Made by a program: the position numbers and the translations under genes. A stretch of 64,000 nt of DNA from Neoceratodus forsteri (lineage: Eukaryota > Chordata > Ceratodontiformes > Ceratodontidae), in the NCBI GenBank assembly GCA_016271365.2, contig JADMNL010000028.1:52842001-52906000 (forward strand), in the 5' to 3' direction. Each line of letters begins with the position of its first letter. The stretch's first letter is position 1. Positions 33,088 through 43,618 of the stretch are shown in pieces. Under the pieces are notes generated by a model, which did no database searches, was not told the origin of the DNA, and saw only the letters and a list, made by a program, of their open reading frames with translations.

Positions 33088-33105
33088 TCCTCAGCGGTGC
33101 CTCCA
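33088..33105 (-). promoter_or_regulatory. Candidate tRNA primer-binding site
   Basis: On the minus strand, 4 bases after the 5' LTR, the sequence is TGGAGGCACCGCTGAGGA, continuing TTTGAG. It starts with the TGG that pairs with a tRNA CCA end. The complement (ctcaaatcctc) resembles a tRNA T-arm loop, somewhat like tRNA-Cys. The tRNA identity is uncertain. Confidence 0.6.
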
Positions 33106-33109
33106 TTTT

Positions 33110-34714
33110 TGTAACCCCTACCCGGTATGCCGTTTGTATCTGACAGCTCTACCAGGTGGGCTGGGTTCGGAGAGGAATAGGTCACTTGGCACAAAGGCTA
33201 GGTTTGGCTACTCTGCACAGGGGCACCCAAGTAACTCCAAACACAGGAAGCAATAACTGTAATGTTCAAAACCAGAAGTGGGATTCTAAAGTATGGCTTT
33301 TATTCACATCCAAACAGAATAAACAAAGCACAGATGGACCCCCACGGGGCTACACTCCTGGTAATACAGATTAAAAGAGACCAGAACACATCCTCATCAC
33401 TTTAGCCCTCAGGCTCTACAACACACTGGGCACACAGCCCGGACTTGTATGCTGCTTTGGGTGACACAGCCAGAACTTGTACACTGCTCTGGGTTTTCCC
33501 TGGCTCGGCTCCCTTGCCAGCCACTTGGACACCTTCCATACTTCATGGAAACATTTTCTGGTGGCTCCCTAAACCACCTAAGAGCACCTCGGCTCCATCA
33601 GGGAATCCTCTTTAATCCCACGTCTGGGTACTTTCCTCAGGCACTGGCCAAGTACCTGAGGGAAAGCAAAAGGTGTCTCAGAGCAAATCCGTAGAGGTGA
33701 GTTTGGTTACTACTGATGGGGGGGTCTCCCACCTCTCGCTCCCACAATTCATACCCAGCCATTTCTCTGAACTGTAAACATCTCATCCTTTAGCACTCTG
33801 CTGTGTAGATTCTTGCTAAATGTATTTCACATTCAATCTACTTTCCTTGCTTCCCATTTGTGCTGGACTTGAACATACTTAAAAATAAGTGGCATTGTCC
33901 ATTACTCTAGACCTCCCACAGGTTAAGCAGTCCAATCCCCACATTTTTTCTTTCCATTTTGTGCTGGCTTTGAACATACTTTTAAGTGGCTTTGTCCATT
34001 ACTCTAGACCTCCCGCTGAGTTAAGCAGTCCAATCCCCATCTTCCAACTGTACTCGGCTGTCTTTTCCTGACCCCACAAACAGTCCCTTTAGTTTCCTTC
34101 TGTTTCAGGTGAAAACACTTGGCCCTTTTTCAGAGCGAACTCACCCTTTGGTTGCAGGTGCCCCACAGGCGTTTCCTCATCAAGGAATCTCTTACAGAGC
34201 TTCTCATGCCTCAGCACAACTCAGACAGGCAGCTTCTTTCCCTTAGCCGGACCCAGGGGGGGTTGCCCCTGGAAAACAGGCAGATAGCTTCCCCCCCATC
34301 CCCTCAGGGATGGGGCTCTGAACCATTAAGAGCGGTCTCCACCACTTCAATTATCAGTTCCTGTGTTTCTTTTCAGGTGGAAACACACATCAAAAACCAA
34401 AGTAGCTCTGAATCAGAGCTTAAAGCTCTGAGAGCCTGCACACACTCTGCTGCACTACAGTCTGTCTCTCAGACTGCACACAGACTGCCTTCAAATTCCC
34501 CAACGTTCTACTCTAACCTCCAACTGCAACATTCCAGTGTGGCTTATGCAGCTGCAACAGTTTTAAAATGATGTCATCCCTCAGTCTCAGCTGAGACTGA
34601 GAACAGAGCGAGACAGTGTGAAATTCATTTAACTGGAGTTTCACAAGCTGTCTTCCCTGCCTACCACTAGGTCTTACTGGGATTCTAGTAACCCCGGATA
34701 ACAGGGGGGTTACA
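33110..34714 (-). repeat. 5' LTR of the LTR element
   Basis: 1605 bases, starting tgtaacccc and ending ggggttaca on the plus strand. Small indels separate it from the 27537-29136 copy (for example an extra cacacagactgc block near 34475-34490). It is followed by the target duplication tgta. Confidence 0.9.
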
Positions 34715-35238
34715 TGTACATTTCAAGAAAAAAAAAAAAAAAAATGATTTCATACCAGAATGATGTAAGCACATTCCACAAGTGGGGAACTGTCACTGCT
34801 TGTATATGCTCCCTCCACTGCTCTCTTCAAAGCTCCCTGGCCCTGCAACTGTCAACTTTTCAAACATTACATTTCATGTACCTTTTTTAGTCATTCTGCT
34901 CTTGTTCTCCAAGCTCCATGAAGTTCATCCAAACTCCATAGCGCCACCGTCCGCCCATAACCGATTTAACTCAAACCCATAACCACAATTCCAGACAATA
35001 AAACCAAAGCCTTTAATGCATAAAATAAATACTACTGAAATAATAAAAAGAAAATGTTTTAAAAGTTTTAAGCATGCATATGTGTATGTGTGTGTGTGCG
35101 TGTGTGTGTGTGTTAACCACCTTCAAGGTTTCATGTTGTAATGTAGGCAGAGGAACTATTTTATTACACAACTTAAACTCCTTTTTCCGTGAACTTTTTA
35201 AGAACGTATTCTTTTTTTACAGTGCCCATTTTCTAAGT
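34715..35238. other. Spacer with A-run and GT microsatellite
   Basis: A run of about 17 A lies at 34728-34744 and a (TG)n tract at about 35079-35112. No gene is visible. Confidence 0.5.
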
Positions 35239-35395
35239 GCAGTAATACCCTCCAGAGTGGGCGTTATTGTGCTATACTGGACCTTCCAGGGGCTATAAGG
35301 CCCTCCACCTGCAGCATCGGGCCTTATTATGCCCCTGGGAGGTCCAGTATAGCACAATACTGCCCACCATGTCGGGTAGTATTGCTTATTTCCTT
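35239..35395. repeat. Foldback (MITE-like) palindrome
   Basis: The left arm 35239-35303 (gcagtaataccc ... ttgtgctatactggacc ... ggccc) pairs with the right arm 35318-35395 (gggcc ... ggtccagtatagcacaata ... gggtagtattgc). The loop is about 14 bases. Terminal bases are GCAGTAATACCC and GGGTAGTATTGC. No coding sequence and no certain target duplication. Confidence 0.85.
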
Positions 35396-36417
35396 CTCAG
35401 AACCAGTGATCCAGAGTTTTAACTATGTCACAGTTTGTGCACAGAACTCTAAGCATGATTCTGATAGGACAATAGCTTCTGTTTTGCATTTTGTTCACAA
35501 AGCGTGACATAGTAAAAGCTCCAACTTACTGGTTCCATGAAGAGAACTGTGCAGAATGTTGTCCATGAAAAGAAAATAATTGAAAACACAGTTTTTCACA
35601 TCAGTGTTTATTTAAAGGTACAGTTAAATATAACTCATTTGGAGGCAAGCCTTTCATTTCTCTTACTAGGAACACTATTAACTGCTGACAATTTGCACAA
35701 ATATCCTGCCCCCTTTTACTAGCTTATATATTATAGCTATAATATCTGGTCATCATTTTTCCAATGGGGATGGGCAGTTATTATTGTTTGTCATAATAAC
35801 CAGATTACAGGAAACACTTGCTCACAGAACAGCAGCTCCTATCTCAAAAACATTTAGTGAATCAGCACTCTGCAATGCCGTTGAATTCACTGAAAGCAGC
35901 TGCAGCGTCTATTTTCTTCAACTAATTGTGAAAAAAGAAACTTGCTTCTTGCAGCAAACACATCCTCTTTGTCTGAATTTGTTATCAGACGTCTACCAGC
36001 AATTCAGCCTGAGTTCTAGAAAAAAATTGCTACCTGACCAGCCTCCTGTAATAAAGGCACCATGGATACCGAGACTGGTGTTCTGCGATTGTTTAGGCTG
36101 CAGTCCTTAACAGGATGCGCCAGGAGTTTACAGATGGACTCCTACAGAGCAAAGCTCCCATGCCTGCTTTCACATTCCCTCAAATTCACAGGCTAGCAGC
36201 TCACTTCCTCATTCATTAACCCTTTCAGCCACCCCCCCAAGTACTATTTGACCATTGTTTCAGAAACTGTCTCCAGTGGCAAGCAGTTGCTGAAATGTTT
36301 ATGTGAAAGATGCACAATAATATGAAATTATGCCATAATTAAGTATCAATAGATATTAGTCAGCTGCCATGGGGGTGGGGAGGACTGATGGCAAAAAAAT
36401 TATATAAAATAAAGCAT
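35396..36417. other. Region without recognised features
   Basis: About 1 kb of mixed sequence with no long frame of known type (one 108-codon plus-strand frame at 35784-36110 resembles nothing known). Confidence 0.4.
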
Positions 36418-36554
36418 TGGGTGGTGTGTTACTTGAATTTAATACAGATCTCAGTGTGTGATGCTTGAATAAACCACTCAAGCACCACTCTCGAGGTTTA
36501 TGTAGCATCACACACCTCAGGAGTGTATTAAATTTTCATGATGCACACTACCCA
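36418..36554. repeat. Second foldback palindrome
   Basis: The left arm 36418-36475 (tgggtggtgtg ... tgtgtgatgct ... aataaacc) pairs with the right arm 36495-36554 (ggtttatgtagcatcacaca ... gtattaaattttcatgatgcacactaccca). The loop is about 19 bases. Its sequence is unrelated to the 35239 palindrome. Confidence 0.8.
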
Positions 36555-37090
36555 TGCATTATTGTCTATATTATGTAACCTTTCATACCTAAATGATTGA
36601 GTTCTCATGCAGGACGCCACTAACAAGCATTTGTCAATGCTGAATGTTTGCTTGCTGGCATTGGCAATGGTAGTGTAGAAGTTACAGAGCTGCGTAATAG
36701 GAATGGCAGTGAAGTACTGAACTGAAGCCAACCCCACCACCACCCTGCAGAGAATAACAGGCATTGGGGTGTGTCTTTGGGTCGTCAGGCATAACGGCCA
36801 TGCCATTTCACCACACCCCACCCTGCAGACACTGGCAAGTGTCACGGTGTTCCTTGGGGTCTTTGGCCTTATGCACCCATTCCATTAGGAAATACAGTGA
36901 GAGATGGGTGTGATGTGGAGAATGGGGTGAACTTGGGGCCGAGAGTCCAAGGCATACCTCGATGCCTCTCACTGGCTGCAGGGTGTGGAATGGTATAAGC
37001 ATTACAGGCAAGAATCCCAAGTCACACCCCTGATGCCTGTCCATTCTCTACAGGGTTAGGCGTTATGGTTGAAACCCTATTACCTCAGGC
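36555..37090. other. Spacer before the satellite array
   Basis: No recognised gene. Two similar segments (gcattggggtgtgtctttgg and ggtgttccttggggtctttgg, about 36760 and 36847) may be remnants of another tandem repeat. Confidence 0.4.
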
Positions 37091-38500
37091 ATTCGTTGGT
37101 ATTTTTCCTCCAAATGTTCAACATGTTTTTTTTGTGACCCACCTCATGAACCAGAATATCGGTTTCTTAGCCCGGCCTGCTTATGCACAGCGACTACGGC
37201 ATTTAGCACCACAGGTGCAAAAACATTCCGAACAGGATGTAAAAAATGACAGCTGTACTGTTCATGGGGAGGTGTAAAAAATGGCAATGTTGCAAATCTG
37301 CAGTAAAAATATTTAAAAAAATGGTGAGGTCACGAGCGTACATAGAAACTGTGCAACGCACACCCGTAATATAATTAGGGTTGGGATTTTTTTTACAGCA
37401 GATTGTCAACTCTGGCATTTTGGTGCCTCTGATCATGAACAGTGTCACTGTGATTTTCTTTATCTGTCCCGAACAATGATTTCCCACAGCGACCACGCAT
37501 CTCTGCGCTGAAAGTGTGAAAACACACTTCAGCCATGTTGTGAAAAATGACAGCTGTACTGTAAATAAGGAAGTGTGGAAAAATGCCACTGGTGAAAATC
37601 TGGACTTAAAATATTACAAAGTCATGAACTTACGAGGGTGCGTAGAAACTGCACAATGCTCACTCATAACACAGTCATTTTATGGACTTTTGTCACCAAA
37701 TTTTCAACATAGCCATTTTACGACCTCTGCTCATGAACAGTGTAACTGATTTTCTTAATCTGTCCCAAACATTGCTTTCGCACACCAACAGCACCATTGT
37801 GCGCTACATGTGCAAAACACATTTTGACGGCATGAAAAATGGCAGCTGTACCGCTCATAAGGAAGTGTAATAAATGGCAATGTTGAAAATCTGGAGTGAA
37901 AACATTAAATTCGCAAACTTATGAGCATGCATGGAACTTTACTGCTTACGCTAAATAAAACAGTAATTTTAGGAGTTTTTTCACCAAATTTTCAACATAG
38001 CCATTTTAAGACCTCTGCTCATGAACGGTGTCACTGTGATTTTCTTAATTTGTCCCAGACATTGATTCTCACGACACCGACTGTGCCATTGTGCACTACA
38101 TTGTGGAAACATGTTTTGGGTGAGATGTAAAATGACAGCTGTACTACTTATAAGAAGGTGTGGTAAAATGGCAATGTTGAAAATCTGGAGTGAAAATATT
38201 GAAAATTTGCAAACTCTACGAGCGTCGTGAACTGCATAGCACGTACTCGTCAAACAGTTGTTTTTGAATTTTTCCACCAAATTTTCAAAATAGGCTTCTT
38301 GAGAGCCCACCTTATAAACACTGGCAGTGTCGTTTCATTAATCAGTCCCGAAAGGTGATTTTGCGCAGTGACTGCGAAATCACCCTTTGGGCCTCAATAA
38401 CACCATGACAGTGACATCATTCATAAGAAGGGGTCCCAAAAACCCCATGTTGAAAATTTGGTGCAAAAATTCCAAAAAATGCCTGAGATATGCAAAGTTG
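37091..38500. repeat. Satellite array with a monomer of about 295 bp
   Basis: The landmark cagctgtac(t/c) recurs at 37250, 37551, 37843 and 38135, giving spacings of 301, 292 and 292. A fifth, diverged copy follows near 38405. Each monomer also has caccaaattttcaacatagc, a (tgctcat)gaacagtgtcactgtgatttt type stretch and ttcttaatctgtcccgaac. About 4.7 monomers are present, 15-25 percent diverged by eye. The open frames inside are periodic and not genes. Confidence 0.88.
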
Positions 38501-38747
38501 AAACCTCCTATCTAGCCCATTATACTGCTTACCGGCATTTCTTCAGTTCGCGTCGGCTTTGAAGAGTGCAGGCGTGTTCCCGGTCCACCAAGATCGTTGT
38601 GCGGAGGTCTGGAGGTAAGTATGGGGTGAGGGGGTGTAAGGAGGCAGGTGCGCAGTGGGGTGCGGGTTGTGAGGGGGCCTGGGAGACTACGTGAGACCGT
38701 TTTTCTTTACAGGTGTTTTGTTTTTTTCTGTGTGACTTGGGGCGTTT

Positions 38748-38970
38748 GCCATGCTGGAGTGGGTGCCCAGCATAGCACAGGGCGATTGGGGGCATTCAGC
38801 CAATGGGGATTGGGCACCCCATCGCCAAAGATCTATTGCCACGCTGGGGTGGGCTCCCAGCGTGGCACCCAGTACTGGGGGTGAGGACAGTGGAGCTGGC
38901 GGGGATTGGGCACCCCGTCGGCTATATCATGAGTTGCCATGCTGGGGTGGGCACCCAGCGTGGCATTTGG
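38748..38970. repeat. Tandem GC-rich hairpin repeats
   Basis: Three units of about 89-98 bases, each opening with an inverted repeat: gccatgctggagtgggtgcc at 38748, gccacgctggggtgggctcc at 38837 and gccatgctggggtgggcacc at 38935. In the second, gccacgctggg and cccagcgtggc form a perfect 11-base stem. The units directly follow the satellite, after a small unassigned stretch. Confidence 0.8.
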
Positions 38971-39654
38971 GAGAGCTTTGGGGCGGGAGCACAGCACAGC
39001 CGGCGAAGTTGGCGCCCGTCGGCTGCTACAGTGTGTGCGTGCAGGGGGGCGTACACCTGCGTGTGTGTGTGTAGGGGGAGCTGCGCATGAGCAGGCGATA
39101 TCTGATCGCTGCTCACTGAAGCGCAGCTCCCCCTTTCAACTGTATGCCACTGCATTTTGGAGCTTGTCATAGACAGCTCCAGCATGCATTGGCGGACAGG
39201 GGCCGCGCCTGCCAACACACTGACTGAATTGGAAGAGGGGGTGACACACCTCCGAAATCTCGGATGATGGCACTATGTTTCTTGCATGTGCGTGCAAGCA
39301 AACATAAAAATGAGCCTTGACTCAATGGTTTGCAACATCGTTCCTTGATTTTCCAATAAACATGATTGATGATGAGGTGGAGGAGGAGGAGGATGATGAT
39401 TATGATGACGGCTATTATATGGGCTTTTTCCACATATCCAGCCCACCACCTTAGTCTCTGCATAGCAACTGAATCCCTCATTGCTAAGTGATTTTATCCT
39501 AATGCACTAGGTAATGTCAGTTCATACAATCATATGTTCACAATGTTACATCATGCTTGTCCCACCTCCAAACATTTCCTTATCTGTGTGTTGATCAACT
39601 TTTTCTAATTCCTTATCACTATTCTCTCTTACTGTCCCTACCCTCATTCCTCTG
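38971..39654. other. Spacer with (GT)n and GAT/GAG-rich tracts
   Basis: A (tg)n tract lies at 39061-39072, and a purine-rich low-complexity tract (gaggtggaggaggaggagg, then gatgatgattatgatg) at 39374-39410. No gene is recognised. Confidence 0.5.
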
Positions 39655-40212
39655 CCTTCTAGCCTCTAGCAGTGCCTTTGGCAGCCATGTTCACCAAGTC
39701 ACTCAACACAGGAGTAGTCCCAGAGGACTGGAAGACAGTGCAGGTAGTCCCTCTGCACAAAAGTGGGAGTAGAGAGGAGGCAGGGAACTATAGGCCAGTC
39801 AGCCTCATGTCAACAGTGGTAAGATCATGGAGGCACTGCTTAAGGGAAGAATAGTGGCACACCTAGAATCCAACAGATCCCAGGATCCCAGGCAACATGA
39901 ATTCACAGCAGGAAGGTCATGTCAGAAGAATCTGAAGATTTTTTTTACTGGGTGATGAAGGAAGTACATTGGGGGGTGGCAGTGGACATTGCCTACCTCA
40001 GTTACAGCAGTGCCTTAGACACTGTCAAACATTAGAGGCTGGTTAACAAGATGGGTAGTCTGGGCATGGGGCACAAGGTGGTAAACTAGGTTAGGAACTG
40101 GCTAACAGACAGGAGGCAGACGGTGGTGGTAAATGGGATCCAATCCGGGGAGAGGGGGTGACCAGTGGGGTACCTCAAGGATCAGTCCTTGGACCAGTCC
40201 TGTTCAATGTCT

Positions 40213-40475
40213 TACATAGATACATAGATACATAGATACATAGATACATAGACAGTGTCAGCAGATAAGGGCCTATGGCCCACCCAGTCTGCCCATTTGA
40301 GCTTGTAAGTTCAGTTTGTTTTCCTAGAAGTCTGTTGCCCCTTACCCCTGACCTCTAGAATTCCTTTATGTCTATCCCATGCATTCTTAAATCCCGTGAT
40401 TGTTTCAGCCCCCACCACTTCCTCTGGCAGGGTGTACCACTTGTCCACCACCCGTTCTGTTCCACCCAGTCTTCA
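40213..40475 (-). mobile_element. CR1 3' end nested in another CR1
   Basis: It begins on the plus strand with five copies of the 8-base tail acatagat (40213-40254), then the 3' UTR signature (cagataagggcctatggccc) and the end of the C-terminal coding region in reverse. The host CR1 leaves off at tgttcaatgtctt and resumes at ttcattactgacattgcag, without loss of the block reading FNVFITDIAEGL. A short shared tgtctt/agtctt may be a target duplication. Confidence 0.8.
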
Positions 40476-41121
40476 TTACTGACATTGCAGAAGGGCTGGA
40501 AGGAAAGGTCTTCCTGTTTGCAGATGACACAAAGATCTGCAACAGGGTGGATACTCCAGAAGGGGTGGAAAAAATGAGGGACCTGGGGAAGCTCGAAAAT
40601 GGTCTGAAGTCTGGCATCTGAGGCTTAATTCAAAGAAGTGCAAAATTATGCACCTGGGATGAAGGAACCCTGGGGAGAGTTACAGGATGGGGGGTGAGTT
40701 GCTGATGATCACCAAGGAAGAAAGGGACATAGGGGATATCATCTCTGATGATCTAAAGGTGTCTAAGCAGAGTACAAAGGCTGTAGGGAGGACCCGTGGC
40801 ATGCTGGAGCACATAGGCAGAGGTATCATTAGCAGAAGGTGGGAGGTGGTGATGCCATTGTATAAAATGCTAGTGAGGCCTCATATAGAGTATTGTATAT
40901 AGTTATGGAGTCTGCTCCTTCATAAGGACATTAACAGAGTGGAGGCAGTCCAGAGAAGGGCAACTAAGATGGTACAGGGCTTGCATCAGGAAACATATGA
41001 GGAGAGACTAAAGGACCTCAATATGTACTTACTGGTGGAGAGGAGGGGGGATGTGATAGAAACATTCAAGTACCTTAAGGGCATAAACAAGGTGCAGGGG
41101 GGAAGATATCTTCCAATATAA
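40476..41121 (+). pseudogene. CR1 RT palm end, thumb and C-terminal region
   Basis: Frames in order: FITDIAEGLEGKVFLFADDT with an intact FADD active site, then KICNRVDTPEGVEKMRDLGK and a shift at 40620, IISDDLKVSKQSTKAVGRTR, EVVMPLYKMLVRPHIEYCI then TAG, and RRATKMVQGLHQETYEERLK. It belongs to the same subfamily as the copy at 62634-64000 (both have LLMITKEERD). Confidence 0.85.
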
Positions 41122-41447
41122 GGTGAGTATAAGAGCGAGGGGGCATGATATAAAATTGGTAGGTGGCAGATTAAGGGTAAAGGTGAGGAAGTTCTTATTC
41201 ATGGAGAGGGTGGTGGACACATAGAACAGTCTGCCACAGAAAGTGGTGGGAGCGAGCACAGTGGAGGGATTTAAACATGCATGGGATAGGCATAAGGAAA
41301 CTTTAGAGGTGAGATGGAGTGGTGAAAAGTCACTGACCAGATTGGGTCGGAGGATACAAACAAGTGTAGGGTTTATGGCCATACTAGATGGGCCTAGCGG
41401 TCCTTATCTGCCAACAATTTCTCTGTTTCTATGTTCAAACAACATGA

Positions 41448-41602
41448 AGTCTTGCTGTATTCTGACTATTGCAGTGATCTCCAACCCTTGAACTGCCCTG
41501 GAGAACAAAGAGTTAACTTTCCATGCAAGGCATGGAACACTGAGCTCAAGCTTGGTTGAAGCCTCTGTCTGCTGTTGTTTGAACCCCAACCGTCAGATTC
41601 TT
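41448..41602 (+). repeat. DIRS copy 2 left inverted terminal repeat
   Basis: It starts agtcttgctgtattctgac and ends cgtcagattctt. It is the inverse of 46945-47098, including the block ctgtctgctgttgtttgaac paired with gttcaaacaacagcagacag. Confidence 0.9.
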
Positions 41603-41999
41603 TATTCCGCCTCACTTAACAGTCGTTCCGGAGATTTCTCCTTCGTTTGGTTCAAAAAAGTCGGTTAAAGTGTTGTTTTTTCGCTCGGTTTCAACTGAAT
41701 TTCTGCTTCTAACCTGTTGGTTTAAGTCTCTGTCTGTGGTACCGTGAGTACTAGATAGGTTTTCTATATTAGTTTTCTGTGTGGAACTTGTAAATATTGG
41801 ATCGGTTTGGTTTGAACCGATCAGGTTTTGTAAAAAAACTTTTGTCTTTATTAGAGTGTGGTAACCGGTCCGTATCGGTTCTAAAAAAAACGGATTTTAT
41901 TAAGGTTTTTTCCAAGACCCGTAACATGGTCAGGAAGTGATTGGGGTGTCTTGCCTGGTGGATTGCCGAAAAAAGGGTAAGTTTTGGTTAGGATTGGCT

Positions 42000-43618
42000 A
42001 TGTCTGAGAAACCCAAGAAAAAAACGGGCCCACTGGGTTTCAACACTGTAGAGTGTGTGGGGGGAAGCCTTTGCTAAGGCTGACCCCCACACCACCTGTG
42101 TTTATTGTCTGGGGTTTGACCACCTCAATGCAGACTGCCAAATTTGTAAGTTTTCCCAAACCTACCCTGGATAAGAGAGTAGGTAGACTGAGGGAAAGGG
42201 AGACCAAGAAGTCCGCTGACCTGGATGGCCAGCCCGATTCGGTTCTGACCGAACCAGAAGGAGTGCCCTCTGACCAGGGTGAATCTTCTTCGGGCCAAAG
42301 GAGAACCGATTCTGAGGAGTCGGTTCTGATTAAAAGAAAAAAAAGGGATAAATCATCTGGTTCGGATCCACAAGTTCTTTCTCCGACCGCTGATGAGATA
42401 ACCAAAGCGATAAGGATAGTTCAATCGCTAACTCCGGTTCTGGCCGAACTGGCACCATCGGTTAGGGGTTGGTTCGGTCGGTTCCCCCGGTTCTGGATTA
42501 TACTTTAGAAGAATTTTATGAACCGGAGGAGGAGGAGGGAGAGTATGAAGATAATGATGATGATGGTGATTATGAAAGTCTGGATGTGCCTATTGACCCG
42601 GACATCTCCCCAGACAGACCTTCAGGTGTTTCTCCTCCTAGGCTTTCTGAGTCCCTTCCCACTTTATGTTTTACAAAAAAGTGGCAGAAACCCTCCAGCT
42701 TCCTATGGAAGAAGCAGTAAGGATCAGGGGGAGTCTGATTTTGTTGAGATGATGGACATCCCAGAGTCCAGGAGATTGTCTATTCCCCTCCATAAATCCT
42801 TTGGGAAACAGACATTTAAAATTTTAAAAACTCCTAATTCCATACCTCCTGTGGACAGAAGAATGGACAAGAGGTATACTCTTTCAGGCTCAGACACGGA
42901 GTTCCTTTCCCAGCAATGCAGCCATGTTGGGGAAGTGCATGCTGCTGCCTGTGATAAGGCAAATATTCCCTTGGCTTCACACCCCCCAGACAAGGACTCC
43001 CGGAGGATTGTTGCCATGGCAAAGTAACAGTACATAGCAGCATCTTTGGGACTCAGGCAGGCTAACTATATGGCCTACACAGCTAGATACCAGAAGTCCA
43101 GGTGGGACACTGTGATGGCTCTAGCTAAACAGGCCCCTGACCAGCTTGCCAAGGAGCTGGAGCGGGTGGCTGCGGATGGGATTGAGGCATCCAAGGTGCA
43201 ATTTCATGCTGCTGTGGACTCCAATGATGTTTCATCTAGAGTCATGGCTACATCTGTGGCCCTTCGGAGGATGGTTTGGCTCAGATGTACTAGCCTGTCA
43301 CAGGATACCCAGGCTAAGGCCATGGATTTTCCTGTCATTGGTAACTCTCTGTTTGGGGAGCAGACAGAGAATTACATGAAGAAGATGGACGAGTACAGGA
43401 CCACCTACAGGAGTGCTCAGGCCAAAGAAAGGCAAGCCACTCCTCAGAGGCAGCATTCCAGGGGCAGGGGCAGGCCTTTTCATAGGCCTTTTTACCATGC
43501 CCAGGCCTCCTCTTCTGCTTTTGCTCAGAGGGGGTTCTTTAGAGGGAGAGGCAGACGGGGTATGAGCAGGCCTGCTTCAACCCCTCAGCCTAAAGCCCCT
43601 GCCAAGCAGACACCCTGA
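42000..43618 (+). pseudogene. DIRS copy 2 gag-like ORF
   Basis: Start MSEKPKKKTGPLGF, preceded by aaaagggtaagttttgg, a donor-like site also present in copy 1. The Cys box follows (CVYCLGFDHLNADCQIC in the 42053-42508 frame), then a Lys-rich stretch, an acidic tract (EPEEEEGEYEDNDDDG) and the conserved core (PPDKDSRRIVAMAK, then TAA at 43026 where copies 1 and 3 read KKQYMA). After that come GLRQANYMAYTARYQKSRWD, SRVMATSVALRRMVWLRCTS and the Arg/Gly tail GRGRPFHRPFYHAQASS, to a stop at 43618. Frameshifts lie near 42050, 42500 and 42690. Confidence 0.87.

Larger units (their letters stand above)
27537..34714 (-). mobile_element. LTR retroelement without recognisable gag or pol
   Basis: Two near-identical direct repeats of 1.6 kb (27537-29136 and 33110-34714) start TGTAACCCC and end GGGGTTACA. 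They enclose 3973 bases. The whole is flanked by the 4-base direct repeat tgta (27533-27536 and 34715-34718). Minus-strand orientation is inferred from a primer-binding-type site beside the 33110 LTR and from AATAAA near the 27.7-kb end. The inside has no RT, integrase, protease or gag motif on either strand. It has instead at least two open frames of unknown kind. It is either a non-autonomous LTR element or a heavily rearranged endogenous retrovirus. Confidence 0.88.
39655..41434 (+). mobile_element. CR1-type LINE, RT to 3' end, with a nested CR1 piece
   Basis: The plus strand starts in the RT fingers (PEDWKTVQVVPLHKSGSREE, AGNYRPVSLMS) and runs through the palm to the C-terminus and the 3' UTR (gcggtccttatctgccaac), ending with tttctctgtttctatgtt at 41434. 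DIRS copy 2 begins at once after it. A minus-strand CR1 3' end interrupts it at 40213-40475. Stops such as TAG in the region matching FDTVPH (40030) show decay. Confidence 0.88.

Noticed and set aside
37065..38310. Frames of 60-130 codons within the satellite
   Set aside because: They repeat with the monomer and switch frame between monomers.
40213..40254. Possible short CRISPR-like array (acatagat repeats)
   Set aside because: An 8-base unit without spacers. It is the 3' tail microsatellite of a CR1 read in antisense.
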